This document shows, piece after piece, positions 35,259 to 42,923 of a stretch of 64,000 bases of DNA. The DNA is taken from positions 248,001 to 312,000 of the forward strand of contig NZ_CP166679.1 in the NCBI RefSeq assembly GCF_041320605.1, read 5' to 3'. The DNA comes from Arenibacter antarcticus (GTDB lineage Bacteria; Bacteroidota; Bacteroidia; Flavobacteriales; Flavobacteriaceae). Positions within the stretch are counted from its first letter, which is position 1. The number at the start of each line of letters is the position of its first letter. The translations under genes were made by a program, and so were the position numbers. A model generated the notes under the pieces. The model had not been told where the DNA came from. It saw only the letters and a program-made list of their open reading frames with translations, and searched no databases.

Positions 35259-35672
35259 AAATCGCTTAAATTCCTTTTAGTCTTTTTAGTCATTAGCGCA
35301 TGCAATCAAAAAGTGACCTGGGATCAAATCCCAAATCTTAATGGCTATTGGGAAATAGAAAAAGTAACCTTCCCCGATGGTTCGGAAAAAAAGTATACCG
35401 TAAACACCAGCATAGATTATATTGAATTAAATGACAAACAAGGGTTTCGAAAAAAAGTACAACCCACACTATCAGGAACCTACGACACCTCCGATGATGC
35501 GGAAGCCTTTACCCTCTTGGAAAAAGGCGACAATATCGGTATGTACTATAAAAACGAACTGAGTGAATGGGAAGAAGAAATCACCACTATAGGCCAGAAT
35601 AGCTTTAGTGTTACCAATAAGGAACAAATCACCTATCACTACAAAAGATTTGAACCTATTAATCTCGAATAA
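35256..35672 (+). CDS. Small lipocalin-like lipoprotein
   Basis: The 138-residue protein has a lipoprotein signal peptide (FLLVFLVISAC, C16 lipidated). A beta-rich body follows, beginning with LNGYWEIEKVTFPDG, a start seen in lipocalin-like domains of Bacteroidota that reads as a GxW lipocalin signature (GYW). No catalytic motif is visible. It should sit in the periplasm or on the outer membrane; the ligand is unknown. The DUF721 gene follows after 2 bases. Confidence 0.75.
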   Translation: MKSLKFLLVFLVISACNQKVTWDQIPNLNGYWEIEKVTFPDGSEKKYTVNTSIDYIELNDKQGFRKKVQPTLSGTYDTSDDAEAFTLLEKGDNIGMYYKNELSEWEEEITTIGQNSFSVTNKEQITYHYKRFEPINLE

Positions 35673-35674
35673 TT

Positions 35675-35971
35675 ATGGCGAAAAGAAAAAATACCAACCT
35701 TAATATGGGCGAAGCTTTAAAAGAATTCATTTCGGAGAATAGACTCCAAAAAGGAATGGATCGGGTGAATGCCCGTGAAGCATGGAAACAAATGATGGGC
35801 AATGGTGTAAACAATTATACTACGGCCATTGAGCTGCGTAACGACACCCTTTTTGTATCCCTTTCCTCTTCTGTTCTACGAGAAGAACTAAGCCATGGGA
35901 AATCGAAAATCATAAAAATGTTGAATGAAGAAATGGGCCGCAATCTTATAACGAAAATTGTACTGCGATAA
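35675..35971 (+). CDS. DUF721 (DciA-like) protein
   Basis: The 98-residue protein fits DUF721: a KEFISENRLQKGMDRV helix, AWKQMMGNGVNNYT with the conserved W, then LFVSLSSSVLREEL and a final ILTKIVL-like strand. In other bacteria DUF721 proteins (DciA) load the replicative helicase, and most bacteria without DnaC carry one. Here it is short and consists of the KH-like domain only. It is co-encoded with a lipoprotein rather than with gyrB or dnaA. A bidirectional terminator follows. Confidence 0.85.
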   Translation: MAKRKNTNLNMGEALKEFISENRLQKGMDRVNAREAWKQMMGNGVNNYTTAIELRNDTLFVSLSSSVLREELSHGKSKIIKMLNEEMGRNLITKIVLR

Positions 35972-35990
35972 ACACATGACAAGTTCGAAC

Positions 35991-36022
35991 AAAAAAAGCC
36001 GACACATGGTCGGCTTTTTTTG
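35991..36022. terminator. Bidirectional terminator between the DUF721 gene and ndk
   Basis: GCCGAC pairs with GTCGGC around a five-base loop, with seven A residues before and eight T after the stem, so it can serve both converging genes. Confidence 0.85.
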
Positions 36023-36041
36023 TTTATCTAATATATATTTC

Positions 36042-36461
36042 TTAGAATATTTCCCTTCCAGCAAAATGAAAAGCACCTTCCAATGCCGCATTTTCGTCGC
36101 TATCAGAACCGTGAACGGCATTTTCTCCAATAGAGGTTGCATATAGTTTCCGAATTGTACCTTCGGCAGCATCTGCTGGGTTAGTAGCACCGATCAAGGC
36201 ACGAAAATCCTCAACGGCATTATCCTTTTCTAGAATAGCAGCTACAATAGGTCCACTGCTCATAAAGTCTACCAACTCACCAAAAAATGGGCGTTCATTG
36301 TGTACTGCATAAAACTCCTGAGCGTCTCTTTTGCTCAATTGAGTATATTTCATTGCAACAATCTTAAAACCGGCAGAGGTAATTTTGTCCAAAATGCCAC
36401 CTATATGTCCGTTTTTTACGGCATCTGGCTTTATCATGGTAAATGTTCTATTTGTACTCAT
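36042..36461 (-). CDS. ndk: Nucleoside diphosphate kinase
   Basis: The 139-residue length is standard. The protein begins [15 protein letters not shown] with the catalytic-site lysine, and later has [18 protein letters not shown] and the active-site histidine in [10 protein letters not shown], all intact. It transfers phosphate between nucleoside di- and triphosphates in the cytoplasm. It is a single-gene unit: a TATTTTTG box lies 17 bases upstream, and the shared hairpin at 35991-36022 terminates it. Confidence 0.97.
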   Translation of the reverse strand: MSTNRTFTMIKPDAVKNGHIGGILDKITSAGFKIVAMKYTQLSKRDAQEFYAVHNERPFFGELVDFMSSGPIVAAILEKDNAVEDFRALIGATNPADAAEGTIRKLYATSIGENAVHGSDSDENAALEGAFHFAGREIF

Positions 36462-36478
36462 TTCTTTAGAATTTTGCG

Positions 36479-36486
36479 CAAAAATA
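36479..36486 (-). promoter_or_regulatory. Bacteroidota -7 promoter box for ndk
   Basis: The minus strand reads TATTTTTG, 17 bases before the ATG ending at 36461. A TATTG lies 19 bases upstream of it, a fair -33 element. Confidence 0.65.
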
Positions 36487-36711
36487 CATTTTATTATTCA
36501 ACTTGCAATAACAAAAAATTGGCATAACCTACATTACCGAAGCCTTACTATACTCCTAACTATTGTTCTTAGGGAATTGGGAGTAAGCACCCCTAACAAC
36601 AATTCTGTATTCCCTATAAAACATCAAACAGACAATATCAACTAAAAAAAAACGTTCAAACCACTGATTCACAGGATAGAAATACCCATATCAAAATAAT
36701 GAATCAGGATA

Positions 36712-36740
36712 TTTGCATATATTTATAAATTGTATCTTTG
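36712..36740 (+). promoter_or_regulatory. Full Bacteroidota promoter (TTTG-17-TATCTTTG) for the DHH gene
   Basis: A -33 TTTG (36712-36715) is followed after 17 bases by TATCTTTG (36733-36740). Only five bases separate it from the ATG at 36746, so the mRNA probably has no leader. This decides the start against an upstream ATG-like codon at 36713, which lies inside the promoter. Confidence 0.75.
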
Positions 36741-36745
36741 CCCCC

Positions 36746-37762
36746 ATGAATTTAGAAATAAGTAAAGCAATTAACACGCTTCTTGGAGAACCCCAGCGTA
36801 TTGTAATAATCCCACATAAAAATCCCGACGGTGATGCTGTAGGATCCACCTTGGCCTTATGGCACTATTTAAATGATATGGGGCAGGACGCAACGGTAAT
36901 TGCACCCAATGATTATCCGAAATTTTTAAAATGGCTACCAAAAAACGAGCAGATAATCAACTTTGAAAAAGAGGCTGCAACGGCTAAGGAATTAATCACA
37001 AATGCCACGGTTATTTTCACCTTGGACTTCAATCATCTGGGAAGGATTGGTCAGTTGCAACCCCTATTAGAAGAGGCCTCAGCCACCTTTGTGATGATAG
37101 ACCATCACCAAGAGCCTTCCGATTATGCCAAAATCATGTACTCAGATGTTAGTATGAGCTCAACATGTGAAATGGTATACAACCTAATAGAGGGCCTAAA
37201 CGGTATAAACCGTATTACCCCAGAAATTGCTATTTGTCTTTACACTGGTATAATGACCGATACCGGTTCTTTTAAATTTGCCTCCACTACCAGCAGAACA
37301 CATATTGTGGTCGCTAAATTGATAGAGAAAGGAGCTAACAACACCAAAGCACATAGTAAAGTCTACGATACCAACACCCCAAGCCGATTACATCTTTTAG
37401 GCTGCGCCCTAAAAAACATGGTGATTTTGGAAGAGTTTTGCACTGCTTACATCACCTTATCCCAAGAAGAGTTGGATAATTACGATTTTAAAAAGGGGGA
37501 TACTGAAGGATTCGTTAACTACGGACTTACCCTAGACGGAATTATATTTGCGGTAATCTTTATTGAAAATAAAGAAGAAGGCATAATCAAGATTTCACTT
37601 CGATCTGAAGGGGATTTCTCAGTAAATGAATTTGCAAGGGCCCATTTTAACGGAGGAGGTCATAATAATGCCTCTGGTGGTAGAAGCGAGCTGAGTCTTG
37701 AGGAAACTACCGAGTATTTCACCTCTTTATTGCCCTCCTATAAAGACCAACTAAACTCATGA
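36746..37762 (+). CDS. DHH-family phosphoesterase (NrnA-like)
   Basis: The ATG at 36746 gives 338 residues. The DHH domain has HKNPDGDAVGS (about 24-34), DFNHLGR, and the DHH triad in MIDHHQEPSDY. The C-terminal DHHA1 domain has FNGGGHNNASGG. Metal ligands look intact. Such proteins act as nanoRNases or degrade 3'-phosphoadenosine phosphate and linear or cyclic dinucleotides in the cytoplasm. Its last four bases overlap the start of gldI, a linkage also known from Flavobacterium. Confidence 0.92.
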   Translation: MNLEISKAINTLLGEPQRIVIIPHKNPDGDAVGSTLALWHYLNDMGQDATVIAPNDYPKFLKWLPKNEQIINFEKEAATAKELITNATVIFTLDFNHLGRIGQLQPLLEEASATFVMIDHHQEPSDYAKIMYSDVSMSSTCEMVYNLIEGLNGINRITPEIAICLYTGIMTDTGSFKFASTTSRTHIVVAKLIEKGANNTKAHSKVYDTNTPSRLHLLGCALKNMVILEEFCTAYITLSQEELDNYDFKKGDTEGFVNYGLTLDGIIFAVIFIENKEEGIIKISLRSEGDFSVNEFARAHFNGGGHNNASGGRSELSLEETTEYFTSLLPSYKDQLNS

Positions 37763-38298
37763 GAACATTTTATTTTTTGCTCTTGCTCACCCTGTTTAGC
37801 CAATGTGGTGTTCCGGAAGCCCGAAGACCGGTCAAGGTCAAAACTGGAAGTATCCTAAAAGCATCTGTAGCGCGCAATAAAGCATTGCTAAGCAAAGAAG
37901 AGAAGCAAATTCAGGAAATCATTACCATTGACAGCGACAATAGCTATTTTTCTAGCGGTGGCGGCACATGGTATTACTATATCAACAAAAACGACGACAG
38001 CAACTACACCCCTCAACCAGACGATCTCGTTACCTTACATTACAATATTATAAGCTTGGATAACGACACCATTTATACCCAGCAGGAAATTGGGACCATT
38101 ACCTATAAAGTGGACAAAGAGCAGCTTTTCCCTGGATTAAGAAATAGCGTAAAGCTTTTAAAGGAACAAGAAAGCGCCACATTCTTAATACCCTCCTCCC
38201 TAGCCTATGGGTATCATGGGGACAAAAATAAAATTGGAACCAACGTTCCGATTAAAACCACAATTACTATTTTAAAAATCGATAAAAACCAAAATTAA
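37759..38298 (+). CDS. gldI: Gliding motility lipoprotein GldI, FKBP-type peptidyl-prolyl isomerase
   Basis: The 179-residue protein has a lipoprotein signal (LTLFSQC, C16). The C-terminal half is an FKBP domain: VTLHYNII, FPGLRNSVKLLKEQESATFLIPSSLAYGYHG and VPIKTTITI. GldI is needed for gliding in Flavobacterium johnsoniae and presumably folds exported proteins of the gliding/type IX secretion machinery. The coupling with the DHH gene and a following immunophilin supports the name. It shows the organism belongs to a gliding-type lineage; actual motility cannot be deduced. Confidence 0.9.
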   Translation: MRTFYFLLLLTLFSQCGVPEARRPVKVKTGSILKASVARNKALLSKEEKQIQEIITIDSDNSYFSSGGGTWYYYINKNDDSNYTPQPDDLVTLHYNIISLDNDTIYTQQEIGTITYKVDKEQLFPGLRNSVKLLKEQESATFLIPSSLAYGYHGDKNKIGTNVPIKTTITILKIDKNQN

Positions 38299-38309
38299 AA
38301 CTACAAAAG

Positions 38310-39419
38310 ATGAGAAGAGCGTATTTTCTATTACTAATAGTATCCATAGCGGTATCTAGTTGCAAATCTAGCAAGCACGCCGAGTTGGGCGATGGTATTT
38401 TTGCTGATATCACTACCAATAAAGGGGAGATAATCCTTAAATTGGAATATGAAAAAACCCCCTTGACCGTTGCCAACTTTATTTCCCTTGCCGAAGGGAA
38501 AAGTCCATTTGTTAGCGACAGTCTAAAAGGTAAAAAATACTATGATGGCATTATATTTCACCGCGTAATAAAGGATTTTATGATTCAAAGTGGAGATCCA
38601 ACAGGTACTGGAAGTGGAAATCCAGGTTACAAGTTTAAGGATGAAATTAATGATTCCCTGAGGCACAATAAGGCAGGGATCCTTTCCATGGCCAATGCAG
38701 GACCCATTACCAACGGAAGCCAGTTTTTTATCACTCATAAAGAGACTCCCTTTTTGGACGGAAAACACACCGTATTCGGAAATGTAGTAGCAGGGATGGA
38801 TGTGGTAGACTCCATTGCCAATGTACAGACAGCAGAAGCAGACAGACCAGTTACGGAAGTTGTAATGAATTCAGTAGAAATTATCAGGAACGGAAAAGAA
38901 GCCAGAAAATTTGATGCCGTAAAGGTGATGAGCGATTATTTTGCGCAGGAAGAGGAAAGGATTAAGGCCAAGGAAAAAATGATTAGCGATATGGTAGCCG
39001 AGTTTTCTCAGGGTGAACCCGAAGCTAAGGAACTTCCTTCTGGATTAAAAATTCTCACCTTAAAAGAAGGTGAAGGCGAAAAGCCAAAAATAGGACAAAA
39101 AGTGAATGTGTTTTATGCAGGCTACCTGTCCGATGGTTCCTTGTTTGACAGCAACTACGAAGAGGTAGCTACCAAATACGGTGTCTTTAATCCTGCAAGA
39201 AAGCAAGGCGGAGGTTACGCAGCTATCCCAATGGACTACAGTACCGAGGCTAGATTGATTGCTGGTTTTAAGGAAGGTTTACTGGAGATGAAGGTAGGCG
39301 ACAAGGTACGCTTATTTATTCCTTCACATTTGGGCTACGGCGAAGCTGGAGCAGGAAACGTTATCCCACCAAATGCAGAACTCGTATTTGATTTGGAAAT
39401 TACTGAAATAGCTAGGTAA
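38310..39419 (+). CDS. Dual-family immunophilin lipoprotein (cyclophilin-FKBP fusion)
   Basis: The 369-residue protein has a lipoprotein signal (IAVSSC, C18). A cyclophilin domain (about 30-195) carries FHRVIKDFMIQSGDPTGTG with the catalytic Arg, plus FFITHKETPFLDGKHTVFG. A helical linker (about 200-245) leads to an FKBP domain (about 247-369; GQKVNVFYAGYLSDG, LGYGEAGAGNVIPPNAELVFDLEI). Both active sites look complete. Fusions with cyclophilin before FKBP have been described in flavobacteria. It probably acts as a membrane-anchored folding helper for exported proteins, together with GldI 11 bases upstream. A strong terminator follows. Confidence 0.92.
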   Translation: MRRAYFLLLIVSIAVSSCKSSKHAELGDGIFADITTNKGEIILKLEYEKTPLTVANFISLAEGKSPFVSDSLKGKKYYDGIIFHRVIKDFMIQSGDPTGTGSGNPGYKFKDEINDSLRHNKAGILSMANAGPITNGSQFFITHKETPFLDGKHTVFGNVVAGMDVVDSIANVQTAEADRPVTEVVMNSVEIIRNGKEARKFDAVKVMSDYFAQEEERIKAKEKMISDMVAEFSQGEPEAKELPSGLKILTLKEGEGEKPKIGQKVNVFYAGYLSDGSLFDSNYEEVATKYGVFNPARKQGGGYAAIPMDYSTEARLIAGFKEGLLEMKVGDKVRLFIPSHLGYGEAGAGNVIPPNAELVFDLEITEIAR

Positions 39420-39439
39420 GGAATATACTACTATTATTA

Positions 39440-39495
39440 AACCGCCACTTTTAGAAAGCCTTAACCCGGCATTCTATAAGTGGCGGTTATTTTTT
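39440..39495 (+). terminator. Strong terminator after the immunophilin gene
   Basis: AACCGCCACTT and AAGTGGCGGTT form the base of a long hairpin, extended by TAGAA/TTCTA, followed by a T run at 39490-39495. Confidence 0.85.
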
Positions 39496-39562
39496 GTGTT
39501 GCGATCACATCGCTTTGGCAATTGCTAAATGGCATAAAGTAGTTCGGAAATGAAATACTCCA

Positions 39563-40021
39563 TTACCAGTTTTGAGGTTTCAGTTTTACAGTAGCTTTTA
39601 GGATGTCTTTTTGGGAAATTTGTCCAATCAATTTACCATTTTCAACAATGGGAAAACGTCTTCGTTTTTCATTTAAAAACTTATTGGCCGCATCAAATAT
39701 ATTCATGTTGCCATCAATGGTTTCCACATTCTTTATCATATGCCCCTCCACACTCATATTGGAACTAGGCATATTGTGGTATCTATTTTCACTGATATGT
39801 TTTATACAGTCCCCTTCGGAGATAATGCCGACTAACTCGTAATTTTCATTTACCACGGGACCCCCAGAAATTTTGTATTTCAATAGCGCTACAATAACCT
39901 CCTCTACAGATTGATCGGGCCTAAAGGTAATTAGATCCCTAGTCATATAGTCGCACACCCGTAACAGCACTACCTCATTGGGTTGCTCGCTCCTAGGTCC
40001 CTGAAAACTTTTGATTCCCAT
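39563..40021 (-). CDS. CBS-domain protein
   Basis: The 152-residue protein consists of two CBS motifs (about 25-80 and 88-150): YMTRDLITFRPDQSVEEVI with GGPVVNENYELVGIISEGD, then VETIDGNMNIFDAANKF with RRFPIVENGKLIGQISQKDIL. Stand-alone CBS pairs bind adenine nucleotides and regulate partner proteins. The partner is unknown. No signal peptide is present. It is a single gene, convergent with the immunophilin operon; no clear -7 box was found upstream. Confidence 0.9.
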   Translation of the reverse strand: MGIKSFQGPRSEQPNEVVLLRVCDYMTRDLITFRPDQSVEEVIVALLKYKISGGPVVNENYELVGIISEGDCIKHISENRYHNMPSSNMSVEGHMIKNVETIDGNMNIFDAANKFLNEKRRRFPIVENGKLIGQISQKDILKATVKLKPQNW

Positions 40022-40159
40022 ATCCGTAGCGGTTTAAACGTTCCCTGTAATATAACGAAATTTAAGATTCAATCCTAAAAAAAATAACATCGTTTAAAGA
40101 ATAGCCTTGTTTCTAGGCCGTTACTTGGTATCCGAAACCTATATTTCGCAACCAAAAAA

Positions 40160-41620
40160 TTAGGAGGTAGGAATGCTTTCCAAAATATGCAATGTATACT
40201 TCCAAAATTTCTGCACCGATGAGATACTTGCTCTTTCATCAGGAGAATGGGCACCTAATATGGTAGGACCAAAACTAATCATATCTACCTCGGGATAATT
40301 TTGGCCTAAAATACCACATTCCAATCCTGCATGGCAGGCTACCACATTGGGTTGTTCCTTGAACAATTCTACATATTTGGATTGCAATACTTTTAAAATA
40401 TCCGAATCTGGATTTGGATTCCATCCAGGATAATCGCCACTCAGCACCACCTCATACCCGGCACTTTCAAAAACCGATTGCAGGGAGCTCGCCAACTCTT
40501 TTTTACCCTCTTCTACCGATGACCTGGTAAGGCACGCAATTTTAAGGCCTCCCCCTTTAACCTCAACTCTAGCAATATTATTGGAAGTCTCCACTAGACC
40601 CTCCATGGAAGCACTCATGGCAAATACCCCATTATGAGCCGCTTCCAAAGCTTGCAACAAGCTCTTTTGAGCTTTGGCTTCCATTACCTTTGCAGGCATT
40701 TCGGTAGGTTGTGCCGCTATTTTTAAACCGGGATCTGTTGTGAAAAACTCCTTTTTAACAGCTTGTCCCCAATCCGAAATATCTTGTGCAAATGCCTTTA
40801 CATTAGAGCCTGAAACGGTTACCAATGCCGTACTTTCCCTTGGAATGGCATTTCTTAATCCACCTCCATTAATTTCAGCAATCTTTAAATTATATTGATC
40901 CGACGCCTTCACAAGTAGGGCGTTCATAAGCTTGTTGGCATTGCCCAACCCCTTATGTATTTCCATTCCGCTATGGCCGCCGCTCAACCCTTTTACCGAG
41001 ATCAAAAATGCCCCTGAATCTTGAGTGCTATTTTCCTCCCTATAGTTTCCTTTGGCAGTAACATCAATTCCCCCGGCACATCCTATGTCTATTTCATCAT
41101 CTTCTTCCGTGTCCAGATTCAATAGAATAGCCCCTTCCAGCAATCCTCCTTTTAAGCCTTTAGCTCCCGTCATACCGGTCTCCTCATCAATAGTAAAAAG
41201 TGCTTCCAGAGCGGGGTGTGGAATGTCCTTACTTTCTAAAATAGCCATAATCGTTGCCACTCCCAAACCATTATCTGCTCCTAGAGTAGTGCCTTTGGCC
41301 CTAACCCAATCCCCATCAACATACATTTGTATTCCTTGGGTATCAAAATCGAATTCCGTATCGTTGTTTTTCTGATGCACCATGTCCAGGTGGGATTGTA
41401 GGATAACCGTCTTGCGATCTTCCATTCCCTTAGTGGCAGGTTTTTTTATGATGACGTTGCCCACCTCATCCACAATGGTTTTTAATCCAAGATTTTTTCC
41501 GAAATCCATCATAAACTCAATTACTCGCTCTTCCTTTTTGGATGGCCTAGGCACTGCATTAAGATCTGCAAATTTGTTCCATACCCTTTTGGGTTCCAAT
41601 TCCCGTATTTCTTTTCCCAT
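40160..41620 (-). CDS. pepD: Aminoacyl-histidine dipeptidase (M20 family PepD)
   Basis: The start at 41620 (486 residues, MGKEIRELEP) is chosen, because a perfect -7 box lies inside the longer frame that would begin at 41701. The M20 metal site is visible: SHLDMVHQ (His-Asp), TLGADNG (bridging Asp) and DEETGMTGA (catalytic Glu-Glu), with CHAGLECG and a final GAHSPDERA. These are typical of PepD, the cytosolic carnosinase/Xaa-His dipeptidase. It is divergent from the DUF3810 gene with only 72 bases between starts. Confidence 0.94.
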   Translation of the reverse strand: MGKEIRELEPKRVWNKFADLNAVPRPSKKEERVIEFMMDFGKNLGLKTIVDEVGNVIIKKPATKGMEDRKTVILQSHLDMVHQKNNDTEFDFDTQGIQMYVDGDWVRAKGTTLGADNGLGVATIMAILESKDIPHPALEALFTIDEETGMTGAKGLKGGLLEGAILLNLDTEEDDEIDIGCAGGIDVTAKGNYREENSTQDSGAFLISVKGLSGGHSGMEIHKGLGNANKLMNALLVKASDQYNLKIAEINGGGLRNAIPRESTALVTVSGSNVKAFAQDISDWGQAVKKEFFTTDPGLKIAAQPTEMPAKVMEAKAQKSLLQALEAAHNGVFAMSASMEGLVETSNNIARVEVKGGGLKIACLTRSSVEEGKKELASSLQSVFESAGYEVVLSGDYPGWNPNPDSDILKVLQSKYVELFKEQPNVVACHAGLECGILGQNYPEVDMISFGPTILGAHSPDERASISSVQKFWKYTLHILESIPTS

Positions 41621-41638
41621 AGCTATAAATCTAGGCCC

Positions 41639-41646
41639 CAAAAATA
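41639..41646 (-). promoter_or_regulatory. Bacteroidota -7 promoter box for pepD
   Basis: The minus strand reads TATTTTTG, 18 bases before the ATG ending at 41620. It supports the shorter pepD start. Confidence 0.6.
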
Positions 41647-41679
41647 CAGATAGAAAAACAACTATGCGAGAATATTGGT

Positions 41680-41687
41680 TAATTTTG
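41680..41687 (+). promoter_or_regulatory. Bacteroidota -7 promoter box five bases before the DUF3810 gene
   Basis: TAATTTTG matches TAnnTTTG and ends five bases before the ATG at 41693, implying a leaderless or nearly leaderless mRNA. It lies 33 bases from the divergent pepD box. Confidence 0.6.
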
Positions 41688-41692
41688 GGTGG

Positions 41693-42760
41693 ATGAAGCA
41701 AAATATTAAAAACCTCATCGCCATTTCGCTCCTACCTCAAATAATCTTGGTAAAATGGCTGGGGAATTATCCTGAGTTCGTAGAAAAATATTACAGCAAA
41801 GGAATATACCCCATAATATCCGGATTTTGGCGAAGCCTTTTGGGATGGATACCATTTTCCATTGGCGACATCCTCTACGCCCTATTAATCCTTATTGCCA
41901 TTGGATATCTAATCGTTAATCGTATTGGAATTCTAAAAAAACCTTTGTTTTTCTTAAGGGATATTGTAATGGTAGCTTCTGTGGCCTATTTCAGTTTTCA
42001 TATTTTATGGGGATTTAATTACTATAGGGAACCTTTGGCCAAAACCTTAGAATTAAAGGATAAGCACAGCGAACAGGATCTGGTGGATTTTGTAGACCAG
42101 CTAATAGCAAAAACCAATGCTGCCCAGTTTCAGATTACTGGGGATACTACCAAGATGGTCAATATTCCATACAGCAAAAAGGAGATTTTTAATATTACAA
42201 TCGATGGATATCGATCTTTAGGAAAACAACTTCCTTTATTCACCTATCACAAACCCAGTATAAAAATATCTCTTTTTAGCACCCCGCTCACTTATATGGG
42301 ATACGGTGGCTATTTAAATCCGTTTACCAATGAGGCCCAAGCAAACGGACGGTTACCAAATTTTAGGTTCCCCATTATAAGCGGACATGAAATTGGGCAT
42401 CAACTGGGCTATTCTGCAGAAAACGAAACCAACTTTATTGGGTATCTGGTAACCGTAAAAAATAAAGACCCCTATTTTAAATACGCAGCCTATGCCTATG
42501 CACTGAGCTATTGTTTAAATGACCTCGCAATTAGAGATCGAAAAATTTTCGATACCGCCTATAAAAAATTAAATCCGGGAGTGATTAAAAATTACCAAGA
42601 GGTCTCCGATTTTTGGAAAGCACATGAAAATCCGATGGAACCCATTTTTAAATCAATTTTCAACTCCTTTTTAAAAGCCAATAACCAAACCAAAGGAATT
42701 AAAAGCTATCATGCCGTTGTTTCCCTTTTGGTTAACTATTATCAAGTAAATCCACTATAA
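41693..42760 (+). CDS. DUF3810 membrane protein with a zincin HExxH motif
   Basis: With the ATG at 41693 the protein has 355 residues. Three hydrophobic segments lie in the first 105 residues. The soluble domain has SGHEIGHQLGY (HExxH) and a later ENETNFIGY stretch in which the Glu could be the third zinc ligand, so it is probably an active metallopeptidase facing the periplasm. The family is DUF3810 and its substrate is unknown. It starts directly after a -7 box, which excludes the longer reading frame from 41675. Confidence 0.85.
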   Translation: MKQNIKNLIAISLLPQIILVKWLGNYPEFVEKYYSKGIYPIISGFWRSLLGWIPFSIGDILYALLILIAIGYLIVNRIGILKKPLFFLRDIVMVASVAYFSFHILWGFNYYREPLAKTLELKDKHSEQDLVDFVDQLIAKTNAAQFQITGDTTKMVNIPYSKKEIFNITIDGYRSLGKQLPLFTYHKPSIKISLFSTPLTYMGYGGYLNPFTNEAQANGRLPNFRFPIISGHEIGHQLGYSAENETNFIGYLVTVKNKDPYFKYAAYAYALSYCLNDLAIRDRKIFDTAYKKLNPGVIKNYQEVSDFWKAHENPMEPIFKSIFNSFLKANNQTKGIKSYHAVVSLLVNYYQVNPL

Positions 42761-42923
42761 CCGAGAAGTATTGGGTCACAACCTCCAATAGCGGTAGGGA
42801 TATAAATTTGAAAACCTGATTTTTAAACCATCACTTTTAAATGTTAAAAAAACCTTAACGATTTACTCAATCCTCAGGGATAAGCTATTTTTAAATCCAC
42901 TAATAAAACTAATACCCTATACT

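Noticed and set aside
36300..36645. Short plus-strand frames opposite and upstream of ndk
   Set aside because: They overlap ndk and its promoter in antisense, contain no recognisable domain and are expected shadows.
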